This document shows positions 30,969 through 40,339 of a stretch of DNA of 64,000 nt, piece by piece. Below the pieces are notes generated by a model that saw only the letters and a program-made list of their open reading frames with translations, searched no databases and had not been told where the DNA came from. Both the position numbers and the translations under genes were made by a program. The stretch covers positions 1-64,000 of the forward strand of contig CAZMSO010000006.1 of the NCBI GenBank assembly GCA_964568975.1, in the 5' to 3' direction. Within the stretch, counting starts at the first letter, position 1, and each line of letters starts with the position of its first letter. Source of the stretch: CAZADA01 sp964568975. Lineage in GTDB: Bacteria; Pseudomonadota; Alphaproteobacteria; Caulobacterales; Maricaulaceae.

Positions 30969-33900
30969 TTGAACGACACGCCGACGTCGGATCTCGATCC
31001 CCGGGCGCCGGCGCGCGCCTCGCTTCAGGCCGCCCGCAACCCGATCCGCACGGCCGAGGATTGGCGGCGCATGCGCGCGGCGTGTGCGGCTGATCCGGGC
31101 GGCGTCCACGGTGCGATCGCGGCGCGCACGCTCCATTGGTTCGCGCCGGAGGAAGGAACCGCCGGCGCCTGGCTCGCCTGGGACGAGGAGGAGCGCGCCT
31201 GGACCGGCTGGGACGCCGCGACCGCCGCCCCCGTGCGCAGCGCGCGCGGCGCGGACGTCACGCCCTGGACACGCGCTCTCAACGCCGACGAGCCGCCCTT
31301 TTTCCGCTGGTTCGAGGGCGCGCTGACCAACGCCTGTTTCTCCGAAGTCGACCGCCATGTGCTTGCAGGCTATGGCGAGGAGACCGCGCTCATCTTTGAG
31401 GGCGACCGCTGGGACATGTCCCTTGACGGCGGACGCGGCGGGCCCGTCGACACCCATCGCGTCTCCCGCAAGCGCCTGGTGCTGGAGACGGTGAAGTGCG
31501 CGGCCGCGCTGAAACGCTTAGGGCTGAAGGCTGGCGACCGCGTCGCGCTCAACATGCCCAACATCCCCGAGCAAGTGTATTGGACGGAGGCCGCCAAACG
31601 CCTCGGCGTGATTTACACGCCTGTCTTCGGCGGCTTTTCCGACAAAACGCTTTCAGACCGCATTCAAGACGCCGGCGCGCGGGTCGTGATCACGGCCGAC
31701 GGTGGTTATCGCAACGCCCAGATCATCCCCTTTAAGGCCGCCTACACGGACCCGGCGCTGGACGGCTATGCGCCCGTGGCCACCGTCCGCGCCATTGTGG
31801 CGGAGCGCCTCGCGAAGCTTGACGCGTTGGGCGGGGAAGCCGGCGCGCGCGTGCTCGAGGCCGTGGACGCGGTGCTTAAGGGCGAAACCACGGTCGAGCG
31901 GTCTGACGTCATGCGCGGGGTCGGCCGCGGGCTCGCCGCCCTCGGCCGCGACGGGGCGCTGACGGCCGCGGAAGCCTCGGCCGTGCGCATGGACATCGCT
32001 GAAGCGCTTGTCGCCACGCCGCCGCGGGTGGAGGCGGTGGTCGTCGTCAAGCACGCCGGCGTTCACGACCTCGTCTGGCGGCCCGAGCGCGACCAATGGG
32101 CCCATGATCTGACGGGCGCGGCGTTGGCGGCGATCCTCGCGGCCGCACGCGAGCAAGGCCACGCCGTCGCCGACGAGGAGGCGCTGCTCGCGTTGCCGGA
32201 CGAGGATTTTGTGCGCGCGCTCTGGGCGGTCGCGCCGGTGCAGCCCCTCGACGCTGAATTCCCGATGTTTGTGATTTACACCTCAGGCTCCACGGGAAAG
32301 CCCAAGGGCGTCGTGCATGTCCATGGCGGCTACGCGGCCGGCGTCGCCCACACCATGGCGGTGAGCTTCGACGCCCGCCCGGGCGATGTGATGTATGTCG
32401 TCGCCGACCCCGGCTGGATCACGGGCCAGAGCTATTTGATCTCCGCGCCCCTCGTCACACGCGTCACAACGGTGATCGCAGAAGGCGCGCCGGTCTTTCC
32501 CCACGCCGGACGCTTCGCTTCCATCATTGAGCGTCAGGGCGTGACGATCTTTAAGGCCGGCGTGACCTTCCTCAAAAGCGTCATGAGCGATCCCGCGAGC
32601 GTGGAGGACGTGCGCGCCTATGACGTCTCGGGCCTGCGCGCGGCGACGTTCTGCGCGGAGCCGACCTCGCCGGCGGTCCAAGAATTCGCGATGGCGGAGG
32701 TCACGCCGTGGTATGCGAACTCCTATTGGGCGACGGAGCATGGCGGCGTCGCCTGGACGCATTTCTACGCCAACGCCGATTTCCCCTTGCGGGCCGACGC
32801 CCACACCTACCCGCTGCCCTGGGTCATGGGCGATGTGTGGGTGAACGCCGCTGAGGGCGCGGCCCCGCCGGAGGCCGCGCGCGGCGACGTCCCGCCCGTT
32901 CCCTTCACGCGCGCGGACGGGGAGGGCGTGTCCTGGCGCGGCGCCGGCTATGGCGAGAAGGGCGAAGTCGTCATCACCGCTCCCTACCCCTATTTGGCGC
33001 GCACGGTGTGGTCGAGTTCGGGCTTTGCGGTGGAGACCGACGGCCCGGGGGTGCGGGCCTCGGCGTCCTGGCGCGGCGACGCCGCGCGCTGGGTCGACAC
33101 CTATTGGGCGCGTTGGCGGGGCGTGTGGGCTTACACCCAGGGCGATTTCGCCATGCGCCACGCCGACGGCTCGTTCTCAATCCACGGCCGCTCCGACGAT
33201 GTGATCAATGTCTCCGGACACCGTCTGGGGACGGAGGAAATCGAAGGCGCGATCCTGCGCGACAAGCAGCTCCACCCCGAGACCTCGCCCGTCGGCAACG
33301 TCATTGTCGTCGGCGCGCCCCACCGCGAAAAGGGCCTCACGCCCCTCGCCTTTGTGACGCCCACGCCGGGGCGCGCCCTCACCCAGGAGGATGTGCGCCG
33401 GCTAAGCGGCCTCGTGCGTACGGAGAAGGGCGGCCTCGCGGTCCCGTCCGACTTCATCGCCGTCGAGGCGTTTCCTGAGACCCGCTCGGGCAAATATATG
33501 CGCCGCATGGTGCGCGCGCTTGTGGAGGACGCCCCCTTGGGCGATCTCACGACGCTGAAAAACCCAGAGGCGATCGACGCCATCCGCGAAGCCGTGGACA
33601 CCTGGCGGCGTCGCCAGCAAGTCGCCGACGACCAACAGATTTTCGAGCGCTATCGTTATTTCACGATCCAATACAACACGCTCGCGCCGGGCCAGCGGGT
33701 CGCGACGGTGTTTGTCACGAACCCGCCGGTGAACGCGCTTAATGAGCGCGCGCTGGATGAGCTGAACATTGTCGTCGACCATCTCGCGCGCAAAGCCGAT
33801 GTGGCGGCGGTGGTGTTTACGGGCGACGGCGCGGCCTCCTTCGTGGCGGGCGCTGACATCCGCCAGTTCTTGGAGGAGATCCACACCGCTGAGGCCGCGC

Positions 33901-36548
33901 GCGCGCTGCCCAACAACGCCCATCTCGCCTTCCAGAAGATCGAGGCGATGGACAAGCCCTGCGTCGCGGCGATCCAGGGCGTGGCCCTTGGCGGGGGCAT
34001 GGAGTTCGCTGCGGCCTGTCACGCCCGCGTCGCCGAGCCGTTTTCGCGCTTCGGCCAGCCGGAGATCAATCTGCGCCTGATGCCGGGCTATGGCGGCACG
34101 CAGCGCGTGCCGCGCTTGCTCGCGGCGAAGCGCGGCGAAGACGGTCTGCGCGACGCGCTCGATCTCATTCTGGGCGGGCGTTCCATCGACGCTGAGACCG
34201 CTCACGCCATGGGCTTCATCGACGCCATCGCGCCGCCGGCGTCGGACGCGCTGTCAACGGCGCACGCGCTGGTGCGCGGGTATGTGGGTGACGTGAAGGA
34301 CGCGCCCCTGCGCCGCTGGTTCTTGGCGCGACGCGCTGAGATGGAGACGTGGGCCGCGCCGGGCCCGGCCGATCTTGAGGCCGTGCTCGCCGACGATCAT
34401 TTGCGCATGATTGCGCGCCAGGCCGACTGGGCCGGCCGCGGCCGCGCCCACGCGCGGGCCATGGACGCGATCACCACGGGCTGGCGCGAGGGCGTGGAGG
34501 CGGGCCTTGCACGTGAAGCGGCGCTCTTCGCTGACGCCGTGGTTGATCCGGAGGGCGGCAAGGCCGGCATTCGCGCCTTCATGGAAAAACGCGCCGCGCC
34601 CCTGCCGATCCGCCGCGACGGCGTGACGGTGCGCGCGGGCCAGGACGCGCTCGCGCGCGCGCGTGAGGCCGCGGGCGATCTGCTGCCGCTTGGCGCGCCG
34701 TTTTATCCCGGGGTGACGCCTGTGCCGCGCTGGCAATACGCCTTCGGCGTGCCCAAGGATCCCGAGACGGGCGCGCCGCGCTTCGGCGCGCCCAAGGACG
34801 CCGAGGTGGAGCTGATCGCGCCCGTGCGCCGGCCGCGCGCCAATGAAGCGCTCGTTTATGTCCTCACATCGGAGGTCAATTTCAACGACATTTGGGCGAT
34901 CACGGGCATTCCGGTCTCTGCCTTCGACAGCCATGAAGAAGACATCCAAATCACGGGTTCAGGCGGGGTCGCGCTCGTCGCCGCGCTCGGTGAAGAAGCC
35001 CGCCGCGAAGGCCGGCTGAAGGTCGGCGATCTCGTGGCGATTTACTCCGGCACGACGGATCTCCTCTCCCCGGCGATGGGCCTTGATCCCATGTTCGCCG
35101 GCTTCGCCATCCAAGGCTATGAAACCGAAACCGGCAGCCACGCCCAGTTCCTGACAGTCCAAGCGCCCCAATTGCACCCGATCCCGGGCGACCTGACGCT
35201 TGAGCAGGCCGGGGCCTACATCCTTAATCTCGGCACGGTGTCGCGGTGTCTGTTCACCACGCTCGCCATCGCGCCGGGCAAGCGCATTTTCGTGGAGGGC
35301 GCGGCCACAGGCACCGGCCTTGACGCGCTGAAGAGCGCGGCGCGCGCGGGTTTGCAGGCGACAGGGCTTGTTTCCAGCGCGGAACGGGCGGCGTTTGTGG
35401 AGACCCAGGGCGCCGCCGGCGCGATCAACCGCAAAGCGCCGGACCTCGCGCATCTGTTCACGCCCGTGCCCGAAGACCCCGAAGAGGCCAAGGCCTGGGA
35501 AGCCGCCGGCGCGCCCCTCTTGGAGGCGTACCGCGCGCTGAATGACGGCGCGCTGGCCGACTACGCCGTCTCCCACGCGGGCGAGCAGGCGTTCGCGCGC
35601 ACCTTCCAGCTGTTGGCCGAGGATGGCGCGCTCGCCTTTTACGGCGCGTCCTCAGGCTATCACTTCACCTTCATGGGCAAGCCCGGCCGGGCGTCGGCTG
35701 AAGCGATGCTGCGCCGGGCCAACGCCCGCGGCGGGGAGGCCGCCCTTGTCTTCTATGGGCCGCGTAGCACGGATCTCGCTGATCCCACGGGGCTGGAGAT
35801 GATTGAGGCGCTGCGGGCCATGGGCGCGCGCGCGGTGGTCGCGACGACCACGGACAGCCAGCGCGAATTCGTCCAATCCCTCGGCTTTGAGGACGCTGTG
35901 GCCGGCGTGGTGTCGCTTGAAGGCCTCACGCGCCGCCTGGGCGATGAGTTCGATTGGCCCGCCGCAATGCCGCGCTTGCCCGACGCCAAAGCCGACATCA
36001 CGGCGTTTAAAATCGCAGTGCGCGCCTTCCAGGACACGACCCTCAAGCCCTTCGGCGCGGCGGTCGGCAAGCTCTTGCGGTCGCCCGACAACCCTCGCGG
36101 CGCGCCCGATATTGTGCTTGAGCGCGCGGGTCATGACGCGCTGGGCGTCTCCACAGCGCTGGTGAAGCCGTTCACGGGGCGCGTGATTTACGCCGAAGAC
36201 ATGAGCCGACGGCGCTTTAGCTTCTACGCCCCGCAAGTGTGGACGCGCCAACGCAAGATCCTCATGCCGACGGCCTCCATCCTCGGCACGCATTTGTGCA
36301 ACGCTTATGAGGTCACGCGCATGAACGACATGATCGCGGCGGGCCTCTTGGACGTGACTGAACCGACAGTCGCGGCGTGGGCGGAGCTGCCGGCTTGCCA
36401 CCAAGCCATGTGGGAGAACGCCCACACAGGCGCGACATACGTCGTCAACCACGCGCTGCCGGCTTTGGGTCTGCGCGGGCGCGACGCCTTGTTTGAGGCC
36501 TGGGCGGCGGCGGACGCCGACACCGACGCCCACGGTGCGGCGGGCTGA
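30969..36548 (+). CDS. pcs: Propionyl-CoA synthase (trifunctional fusion, 3-hydroxypropionate bicycle)
   Basis: This giant enzyme converts 3-hydroxypropionate to propionyl-CoA using ATP, CoA and NADPH. Three fused domains: acyl-CoA synthetase (residues 1-880; P-loop YTSGSTGKPKG at 437, the GRSDDVINVSGHR hinge, and the A10 lysine at 842 in ETRSGKYMRR), enoyl-CoA hydratase (about 890-1200; GADIRQF, ALGGGMEFAAACH near 1007, FGQPEINLRLMPGYGGTQR), and an NADPH enoyl-CoA reductase related to crotonyl-CoA reductases (about 1240-1859; SEVNFNDIWAITGIPVS, EGAATGTGLDA). Order, length and long identical motifs match PCS of Chloroflexus and Erythrobacter NAP1. TTG at 30969 after GGGAG fits the family start; the frame is open to a GTG at 30822. 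It lies 48 nt before mcr. Confidence 0.95.
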   Translation: MNDTPTSDLDPRAPARASLQAARNPIRTAEDWRRMRAACAADPGGVHGAIAARTLHWFAPEEGTAGAWLAWDEEERAWTGWDAATAAPVRSARGADVTPWTRALNADEPPFFRWFEGALTNACFSEVDRHVLAGYGEETALIFEGDRWDMSLDGGRGGPVDTHRVSRKRLVLETVKCAAALKRLGLKAGDRVALNMPNIPEQVYWTEAAKRLGVIYTPVFGGFSDKTLSDRIQDAGARVVITADGGYRNAQIIPFKAAYTDPALDGYAPVATVRAIVAERLAKLDALGGEAGARVLEAVDAVLKGETTVERSDVMRGVGRGLAALGRDGALTAAEASAVRMDIAEALVATPPRVEAVVVVKHAGVHDLVWRPERDQWAHDLTGAALAAILAAAREQGHAVADEEALLALPDEDFVRALWAVAPVQPLDAEFPMFVIYTSGSTGKPKGVVHVHGGYAAGVAHTMAVSFDARPGDVMYVVADPGWITGQSYLISAPLVTRVTTVIAEGAPVFPHAGRFASIIERQGVTIFKAGVTFLKSVMSDPASVEDVRAYDVSGLRAATFCAEPTSPAVQEFAMAEVTPWYANSYWATEHGGVAWTHFYANADFPLRADAHTYPLPWVMGDVWVNAAEGAAPPEAARGDVPPVPFTRADGEGVSWRGAGYGEKGEVVITAPYPYLARTVWSSSGFAVETDGPGVRASASWRGDAARWVDTYWARWRGVWAYTQGDFAMRHADGSFSIHGRSDDVINVSGHRLGTEEIEGAILRDKQLHPETSPVGNVIVVGAPHREKGLTPLAFVTPTPGRALTQEDVRRLSGLVRTEKGGLAVPSDFIAVEAFPETRSGKYMRRMVRALVEDAPLGDLTTLKNPEAIDAIREAVDTWRRRQQVADDQQIFERYRYFTIQYNTLAPGQRVATVFVTNPPVNALNERALDELNIVVDHLARKADVAAVVFTGDGAASFVAGADIRQFLEEIHTAEAARALPNNAHLAFQKIEAMDKPCVAAIQGVALGGGMEFAAACHARVAEPFSRFGQPEINLRLMPGYGGTQRVPRLLAAKRGEDGLRDALDLILGGRSIDAETAHAMGFIDAIAPPASDALSTAHALVRGYVGDVKDAPLRRWFLARRAEMETWAAPGPADLEAVLADDHLRMIARQADWAGRGRAHARAMDAITTGWREGVEAGLAREAALFADAVVDPEGGKAGIRAFMEKRAAPLPIRRDGVTVRAGQDALARAREAAGDLLPLGAPFYPGVTPVPRWQYAFGVPKDPETGAPRFGAPKDAEVELIAPVRRPRANEALVYVLTSEVNFNDIWAITGIPVSAFDSHEEDIQITGSGGVALVAALGEEARREGRLKVGDLVAIYSGTTDLLSPAMGLDPMFAGFAIQGYETETGSHAQFLTVQAPQLHPIPGDLTLEQAGAYILNLGTVSRCLFTTLAIAPGKRIFVEGAATGTGLDALKSAARAGLQATGLVSSAERAAFVETQGAAGAINRKAPDLAHLFTPVPEDPEEAKAWEAAGAPLLEAYRALNDGALADYAVSHAGEQAFARTFQLLAEDGALAFYGASSGYHFTFMGKPGRASAEAMLRRANARGGEAALVFYGPRSTDLADPTGLEMIEALRAMGARAVVATTTDSQREFVQSLGFEDAVAGVVSLEGLTRRLGDEFDWPAAMPRLPDAKADITAFKIAVRAFQDTTLKPFGAAVGKLLRSPDNPRGAPDIVLERAGHDALGVSTALVKPFTGRVIYAEDMSRRRFSFYAPQVWTRQRKILMPTASILGTHLCNAYEVTRMNDMIAAGLLDVTEPTVAAWAELPACHQAMWENAHTGATYVVNHALPALGLRGRDALFEAWAAADADTDAHGAAG

Positions 36549-36596
36549 CCTGTCGCAAGGACGCGCGTGGCCTGAGCGCCATCGGGGAGAAGATCA

Positions 36597-39500
36597 ATGA
36601 CGGACGATCCCGCAGACACCCTCGCCCTCGCGGAGACGCCGGCGGCGCCGGGCCAAGGCCGCCTCGCCGGCAAAGTCGCGCTGATCACCGGCGCGGCCGG
36701 CAATCTCGGCGGGGCGATTGTGCGCGCCTATCTGCGCGAGGGCGCGATGGTGGTGTTCTCCGGACGCAACCAGGAGCGCTTGGACGCCGCGCGGGCCGCC
36801 GCGCTTGCGGGCCTCAACGTCCCCGAGGCCCAGGCCGACACCCTGGTGATGGATGGCGGCGACCCCGCCCAAGTGCGCGAGGGCGTGGCGCGCCTGCTCG
36901 ACGCCCATGGCCGGCTCGACATCCTGATCAACAACGCCGGCTCGGCCGGGCCGAAGCAGCCCATTGCGAGCATTCCGATGACGCGCGCCGAGCTTGAAGC
37001 GCTTGAGGGCGAGAGCGAGACGCTGGGCGACGCCTTGCGCAACATTTTGGGCGTGACGTGGAACGTCTCGCGCGCGGCCGCGCCGCACCTCACGCCGGGC
37101 GGCTCGGTGATCAACATCTCCACGGTGTTCTCGCGCACGCCCTATTATGGGCGCGCGGCGTATGTCACGCCCAAGGCCGCGCTCAACGCGCTCTCGCAGG
37201 CGATGGCCGCTGAACTCGGCCCGCGGGGAATCCGGGTGAACACGATTTATCCCGGCCCGATCGAGAGCGACCGCATCCGCAACGCCTTCAAGGCCATGGA
37301 CAGCTTGCGCGGCGATGGGCAAGGCGCGACGGCGGCGACCTTCACCGCCCTCATGGGCCTCGCGCGCAGCACCGATGGCGGCGCGCCCGAGCCGCTGTTT
37401 CCGCGCCCGGACGATATTGCCGAAACCTGTGTGTTCCTCGGCGGGGCGGAGTCCGGCGCGCTCCACGCCCAGGCGCTTGACGTCACCCACGGCATGCGCG
37501 TGGCGATCGGATCCCAATCGGCCTGCATCGCGCGCCCGAGTTTGCGCGTCGTCGACGCCGACGGCATGACGGTCCTCGTGGCGGCCGGCGAGCAAGTGGA
37601 GGAGGCGCTCGCCATTGCGCGCGCCCAAGCCCGCGTCGGCGCGGATGTGATTTTGGGCTTCACATTGGAGGCCGATGTCCAAGCGGCGCGTTCGCTCATG
37701 GGCCGCGACGAGGCTGATGCGCGCATCACCGCGCGCCGCGTCGACCGGGCCGACCCCGCTGACCTCGAGCAGGCGCTCGCCGCGGGCGGCCGCGACGGGC
37801 AGGAGATCTCCAGCGCCATCATTTTACCGGCCTATCGCGCGGGGCGGCTTACAGGCCCTGTGCTTGAGGCGAGCGATGATGATGTGCGCGTCTTCTTAGA
37901 CCATGAGCTTGGAGGGGCGGTGGCGCTTGCGCGCGCGCTCACCCGCTATTGGCGCGGCCATAAGCGCCTCGGTCATGATCCGCGCTTTGTGTTTATGAGC
38001 AATGGCGCTGACGCCGCCGGTGAGTCGTATGCGCGCTGTCTCGCCGCCGCGATGGAGCAACTGACCCGGATTTGGCGCGACGAAATGGAGGTCGACGTCG
38101 CCCATGGCCGTGCGCCGAAGGCCGCCTGGGGCAATCAGGTCGTGCGCACCACGAATGCGGAGCCGGAGAACCTCGCTTTCGCCGCCGCCCAAGCCGCGAG
38201 CATTCTCTTTGCTGAACGCAAAATCCCGGAGATCACCCTGAGCTTGCCGGTCTCCATCGCCGACTCCACCGGCGCCCGGCGCGCCATCGCCGGCCACACG
38301 GAAAACCTCGCGGGCCTGCATCTGGGGAAAGTCGCGCTCATCACTGGAGGAAGCCGCGGCATTGGCGGCCAGATCGCGCGCTTGCTCGCGCTCTCCGGGG
38401 GCAAAGTCATGCTCACCGCCCGCGGGGAGGACGAGCTGCGCGCCATGCGCGCCCACATCATCGCGGAACTTGAAGGCGTCGGCTATTCCGGCGCGGAGCG
38501 GCGGGTGCAGACGCTGGCCGGCGTGGATGTCGGGGATTTGCGCACCCTGCGCCGGGCGGTGGAAACCACGCTCGAGGCCTATGGGCGCATTGATTACTTG
38601 ATCAACAATGCGGGCGTTGCGGGCGCGGAGCAAATGGTCGTCGACATGGAGCTTGAGGACTGGCGCTTCACGCTCGACGCCAATCTGGTCTCCAATTACG
38701 CGCTGATGGCCGAAGTCACGCCGCTGATGAAGCAGCAGGGCTCGGGCTATGTCGTGAATGTCTCGTCCTATTTCGGCGGCGAGAAGTTTCTCGCCGTCGC
38801 CTATCCCAACCGGGCCGATTACGCGGTCTCGAAGGCCGGCCAGCGGGCCATGGTGGAGAGCCTCTCGGAATTCCTCGGTCCGGAAATCCAGCTCAACGCC
38901 ATTGCGCCAGGGCCCGTCGACGGCGACCGGCTCCAGGGCGTCGGCGGGCGGCCGGGCCTCTTCCAGCGGCGCGCACGGTTAATTCTTTTGAACCGCCGCC
39001 TCAACGCCGCCCACGCCGCGGTCGTGACGGCGATCCGCGCAGGAACCGCGCCCACTGTGGCGTTGGCGCATCTCGCGCGCAATGATGCGGCTGGCCTTGC
39101 GGACGACGCCGCCGCCCCGGAAAGCTTGCGCGCGTTCGCGGCGGCGTGCCGCAGAGAGGGCGCGGACGACTGCACGTGGGGCGATTTTATTCTGGACGAC
39201 GACATCGCCTGGCGGCTCGTGCGGCGTCTCCAAGCGGGCGGCTATGTGGGCGAGATGGCGCTTGACGGCGCGCCGGCTGAGGGCCGCTTCCTCGATCCCC
39301 GCGATTGGCGCGCACGTGCTGGGGCGAGTTGGCTTGAGCGGCGCCCGCCCGATGACGCGCCCTTCCTGCCGGCTGGGGAGATCGATCGCCAGGCGCGCAA
39401 AATTGGCGACAGCGTGCTGTCGCTCCTGCACTTGGGCGCGATGCCCACCGAGACCGAAGTGGCCCTCGCCACCGTCTTCTTCCTCGCCGACCGCGCGGTC

Positions 39501-40322
39501 ACGGGCGAGACGTTCATGCCCTCCGGCGGCCTTAACCTGGAACGCTCCGTCACAGAGCGCGAGCTCTTCGGCAGCGCCAAGGCCGAACGGGTCGCCTCTA
39601 TGCGCGGCAAGAAAGTCTGGCTCATTGGCGAGCATCTCGCGCCCCATTTGGCCGAGGCCGCACGCACCTTTATCGAGCTGGGGGACGCCGCCACGGTCGT
39701 CTTCATCACGCGCACGGCCGCGGCCGCTCAAGCCATGCTTGCGGAATTGGACGATTTGCCTGACAGCAAGCTGCAAACGTATGTCTGCGGCGGCGATCTT
39801 GAAACCGCGATGGACGACGCCTTGCGCCAATATGGGCGGCCGACCACCATCGTCTCCACGCCCTTTGCGGATCTGCCCGACGTGCTCTTCGGCGCGCCGG
39901 GACGAGACCGTCTCGACCCGGCGGGCTTTCGTGAGCTGATTGAGGACAATCTCACGCACCATTTCCGTGTCGCGCGCAAAGCGGTGCTGTTTGACGGCGC
40001 TCAGCTCGTTCTCGTCGCGCCGGATGTGCGTGAGGGCGCCCGCGCGCCGGCCTTTGCGCTCGCCAACATGATTAAGACCACGCTGCACGCGTTCACCGCC
40101 ACCATTGCGGTGGAAAGCGAACGTCTGGTCCACGACGCGCCCGTGAACCAGATCAATCTCACCCGCCGCGCCCGCTCCGAGGAGCCGCGGGACGCCGCTG
40201 AGCGGGCCGAGGAGATCAAGCGTTTTGCGCGCGCGGTCATGCTGGTCGGCGCGCCCCTGCCGGACGCCCAAGACTCCCGCTATCGCGCGCGCATTTATCG
40301 CGGCACGGCCACGACTGTGTAA
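36597..40322 (+). CDS. mcr: Bifunctional malonyl-CoA reductase (3-hydroxypropionate bicycle)
   Basis: A 1241-residue NADPH enzyme that reduces malonyl-CoA to malonate semialdehyde and then to 3-hydroxypropionate. Two tandem short-chain dehydrogenase units are fused. The N-terminal unit has VALITGAAGNLGGAI and the active YVTPK (Tyr189, Lys193); the C-terminal unit has HLGKVALITGGSRGIGGQI, VNVSSYFGGEK and YAVSK (Tyr742, Lys746), then an extension ending in INQINLTRRARSEEPRD-type sequence. Order, length and motifs match Chloroflexus MCR (about 1220 residues). The N-half makes 3-HP and the C-half the semialdehyde in that enzyme. GGGGAG lies 8 nt before the ATG. Confidence 0.95.
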   Translation: MTDDPADTLALAETPAAPGQGRLAGKVALITGAAGNLGGAIVRAYLREGAMVVFSGRNQERLDAARAAALAGLNVPEAQADTLVMDGGDPAQVREGVARLLDAHGRLDILINNAGSAGPKQPIASIPMTRAELEALEGESETLGDALRNILGVTWNVSRAAAPHLTPGGSVINISTVFSRTPYYGRAAYVTPKAALNALSQAMAAELGPRGIRVNTIYPGPIESDRIRNAFKAMDSLRGDGQGATAATFTALMGLARSTDGGAPEPLFPRPDDIAETCVFLGGAESGALHAQALDVTHGMRVAIGSQSACIARPSLRVVDADGMTVLVAAGEQVEEALAIARAQARVGADVILGFTLEADVQAARSLMGRDEADARITARRVDRADPADLEQALAAGGRDGQEISSAIILPAYRAGRLTGPVLEASDDDVRVFLDHELGGAVALARALTRYWRGHKRLGHDPRFVFMSNGADAAGESYARCLAAAMEQLTRIWRDEMEVDVAHGRAPKAAWGNQVVRTTNAEPENLAFAAAQAASILFAERKIPEITLSLPVSIADSTGARRAIAGHTENLAGLHLGKVALITGGSRGIGGQIARLLALSGGKVMLTARGEDELRAMRAHIIAELEGVGYSGAERRVQTLAGVDVGDLRTLRRAVETTLEAYGRIDYLINNAGVAGAEQMVVDMELEDWRFTLDANLVSNYALMAEVTPLMKQQGSGYVVNVSSYFGGEKFLAVAYPNRADYAVSKAGQRAMVESLSEFLGPEIQLNAIAPGPVDGDRLQGVGGRPGLFQRRARLILLNRRLNAAHAAVVTAIRAGTAPTVALAHLARNDAAGLADDAAAPESLRAFAAACRREGADDCTWGDFILDDDIAWRLVRRLQAGGYVGEMALDGAPAEGRFLDPRDWRARAGASWLERRPPDDAPFLPAGEIDRQARKIGDSVLSLLHLGAMPTETEVALATVFFLADRAVTGETFMPSGGLNLERSVTERELFGSAKAERVASMRGKKVWLIGEHLAPHLAEAARTFIELGDAATVVFITRTAAAAQAMLAELDDLPDSKLQTYVCGGDLETAMDDALRQYGRPTTIVSTPFADLPDVLFGAPGRDRLDPAGFRELIEDNLTHHFRVARKAVLFDGAQLVLVAPDVREGARAPAFALANMIKTTLHAFTATIAVESERLVHDAPVNQINLTRRARSEEPRDAAERAEEIKRFARAVMLVGAPLPDAQDSRYRARIYRGTATTV

Positions 40323-40339
40323 CGGATGCGGACGCCGCT

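Noticed and set aside
34690..36548. PCS reductase domain as a carboxylating crotonyl-CoA reductase
   Set aside because: The domain belongs to the same family but is fused in PCS, where it is known to act as a reductase. The sequence alone does not show carboxylation.
36594..37682. Long minus-strand open frame across the N-terminal part of mcr
   Set aside because: GC-rich third positions create long antisense frames. Its translation is Arg/His/Ala-rich without any family motif, while the plus strand encodes MCR.
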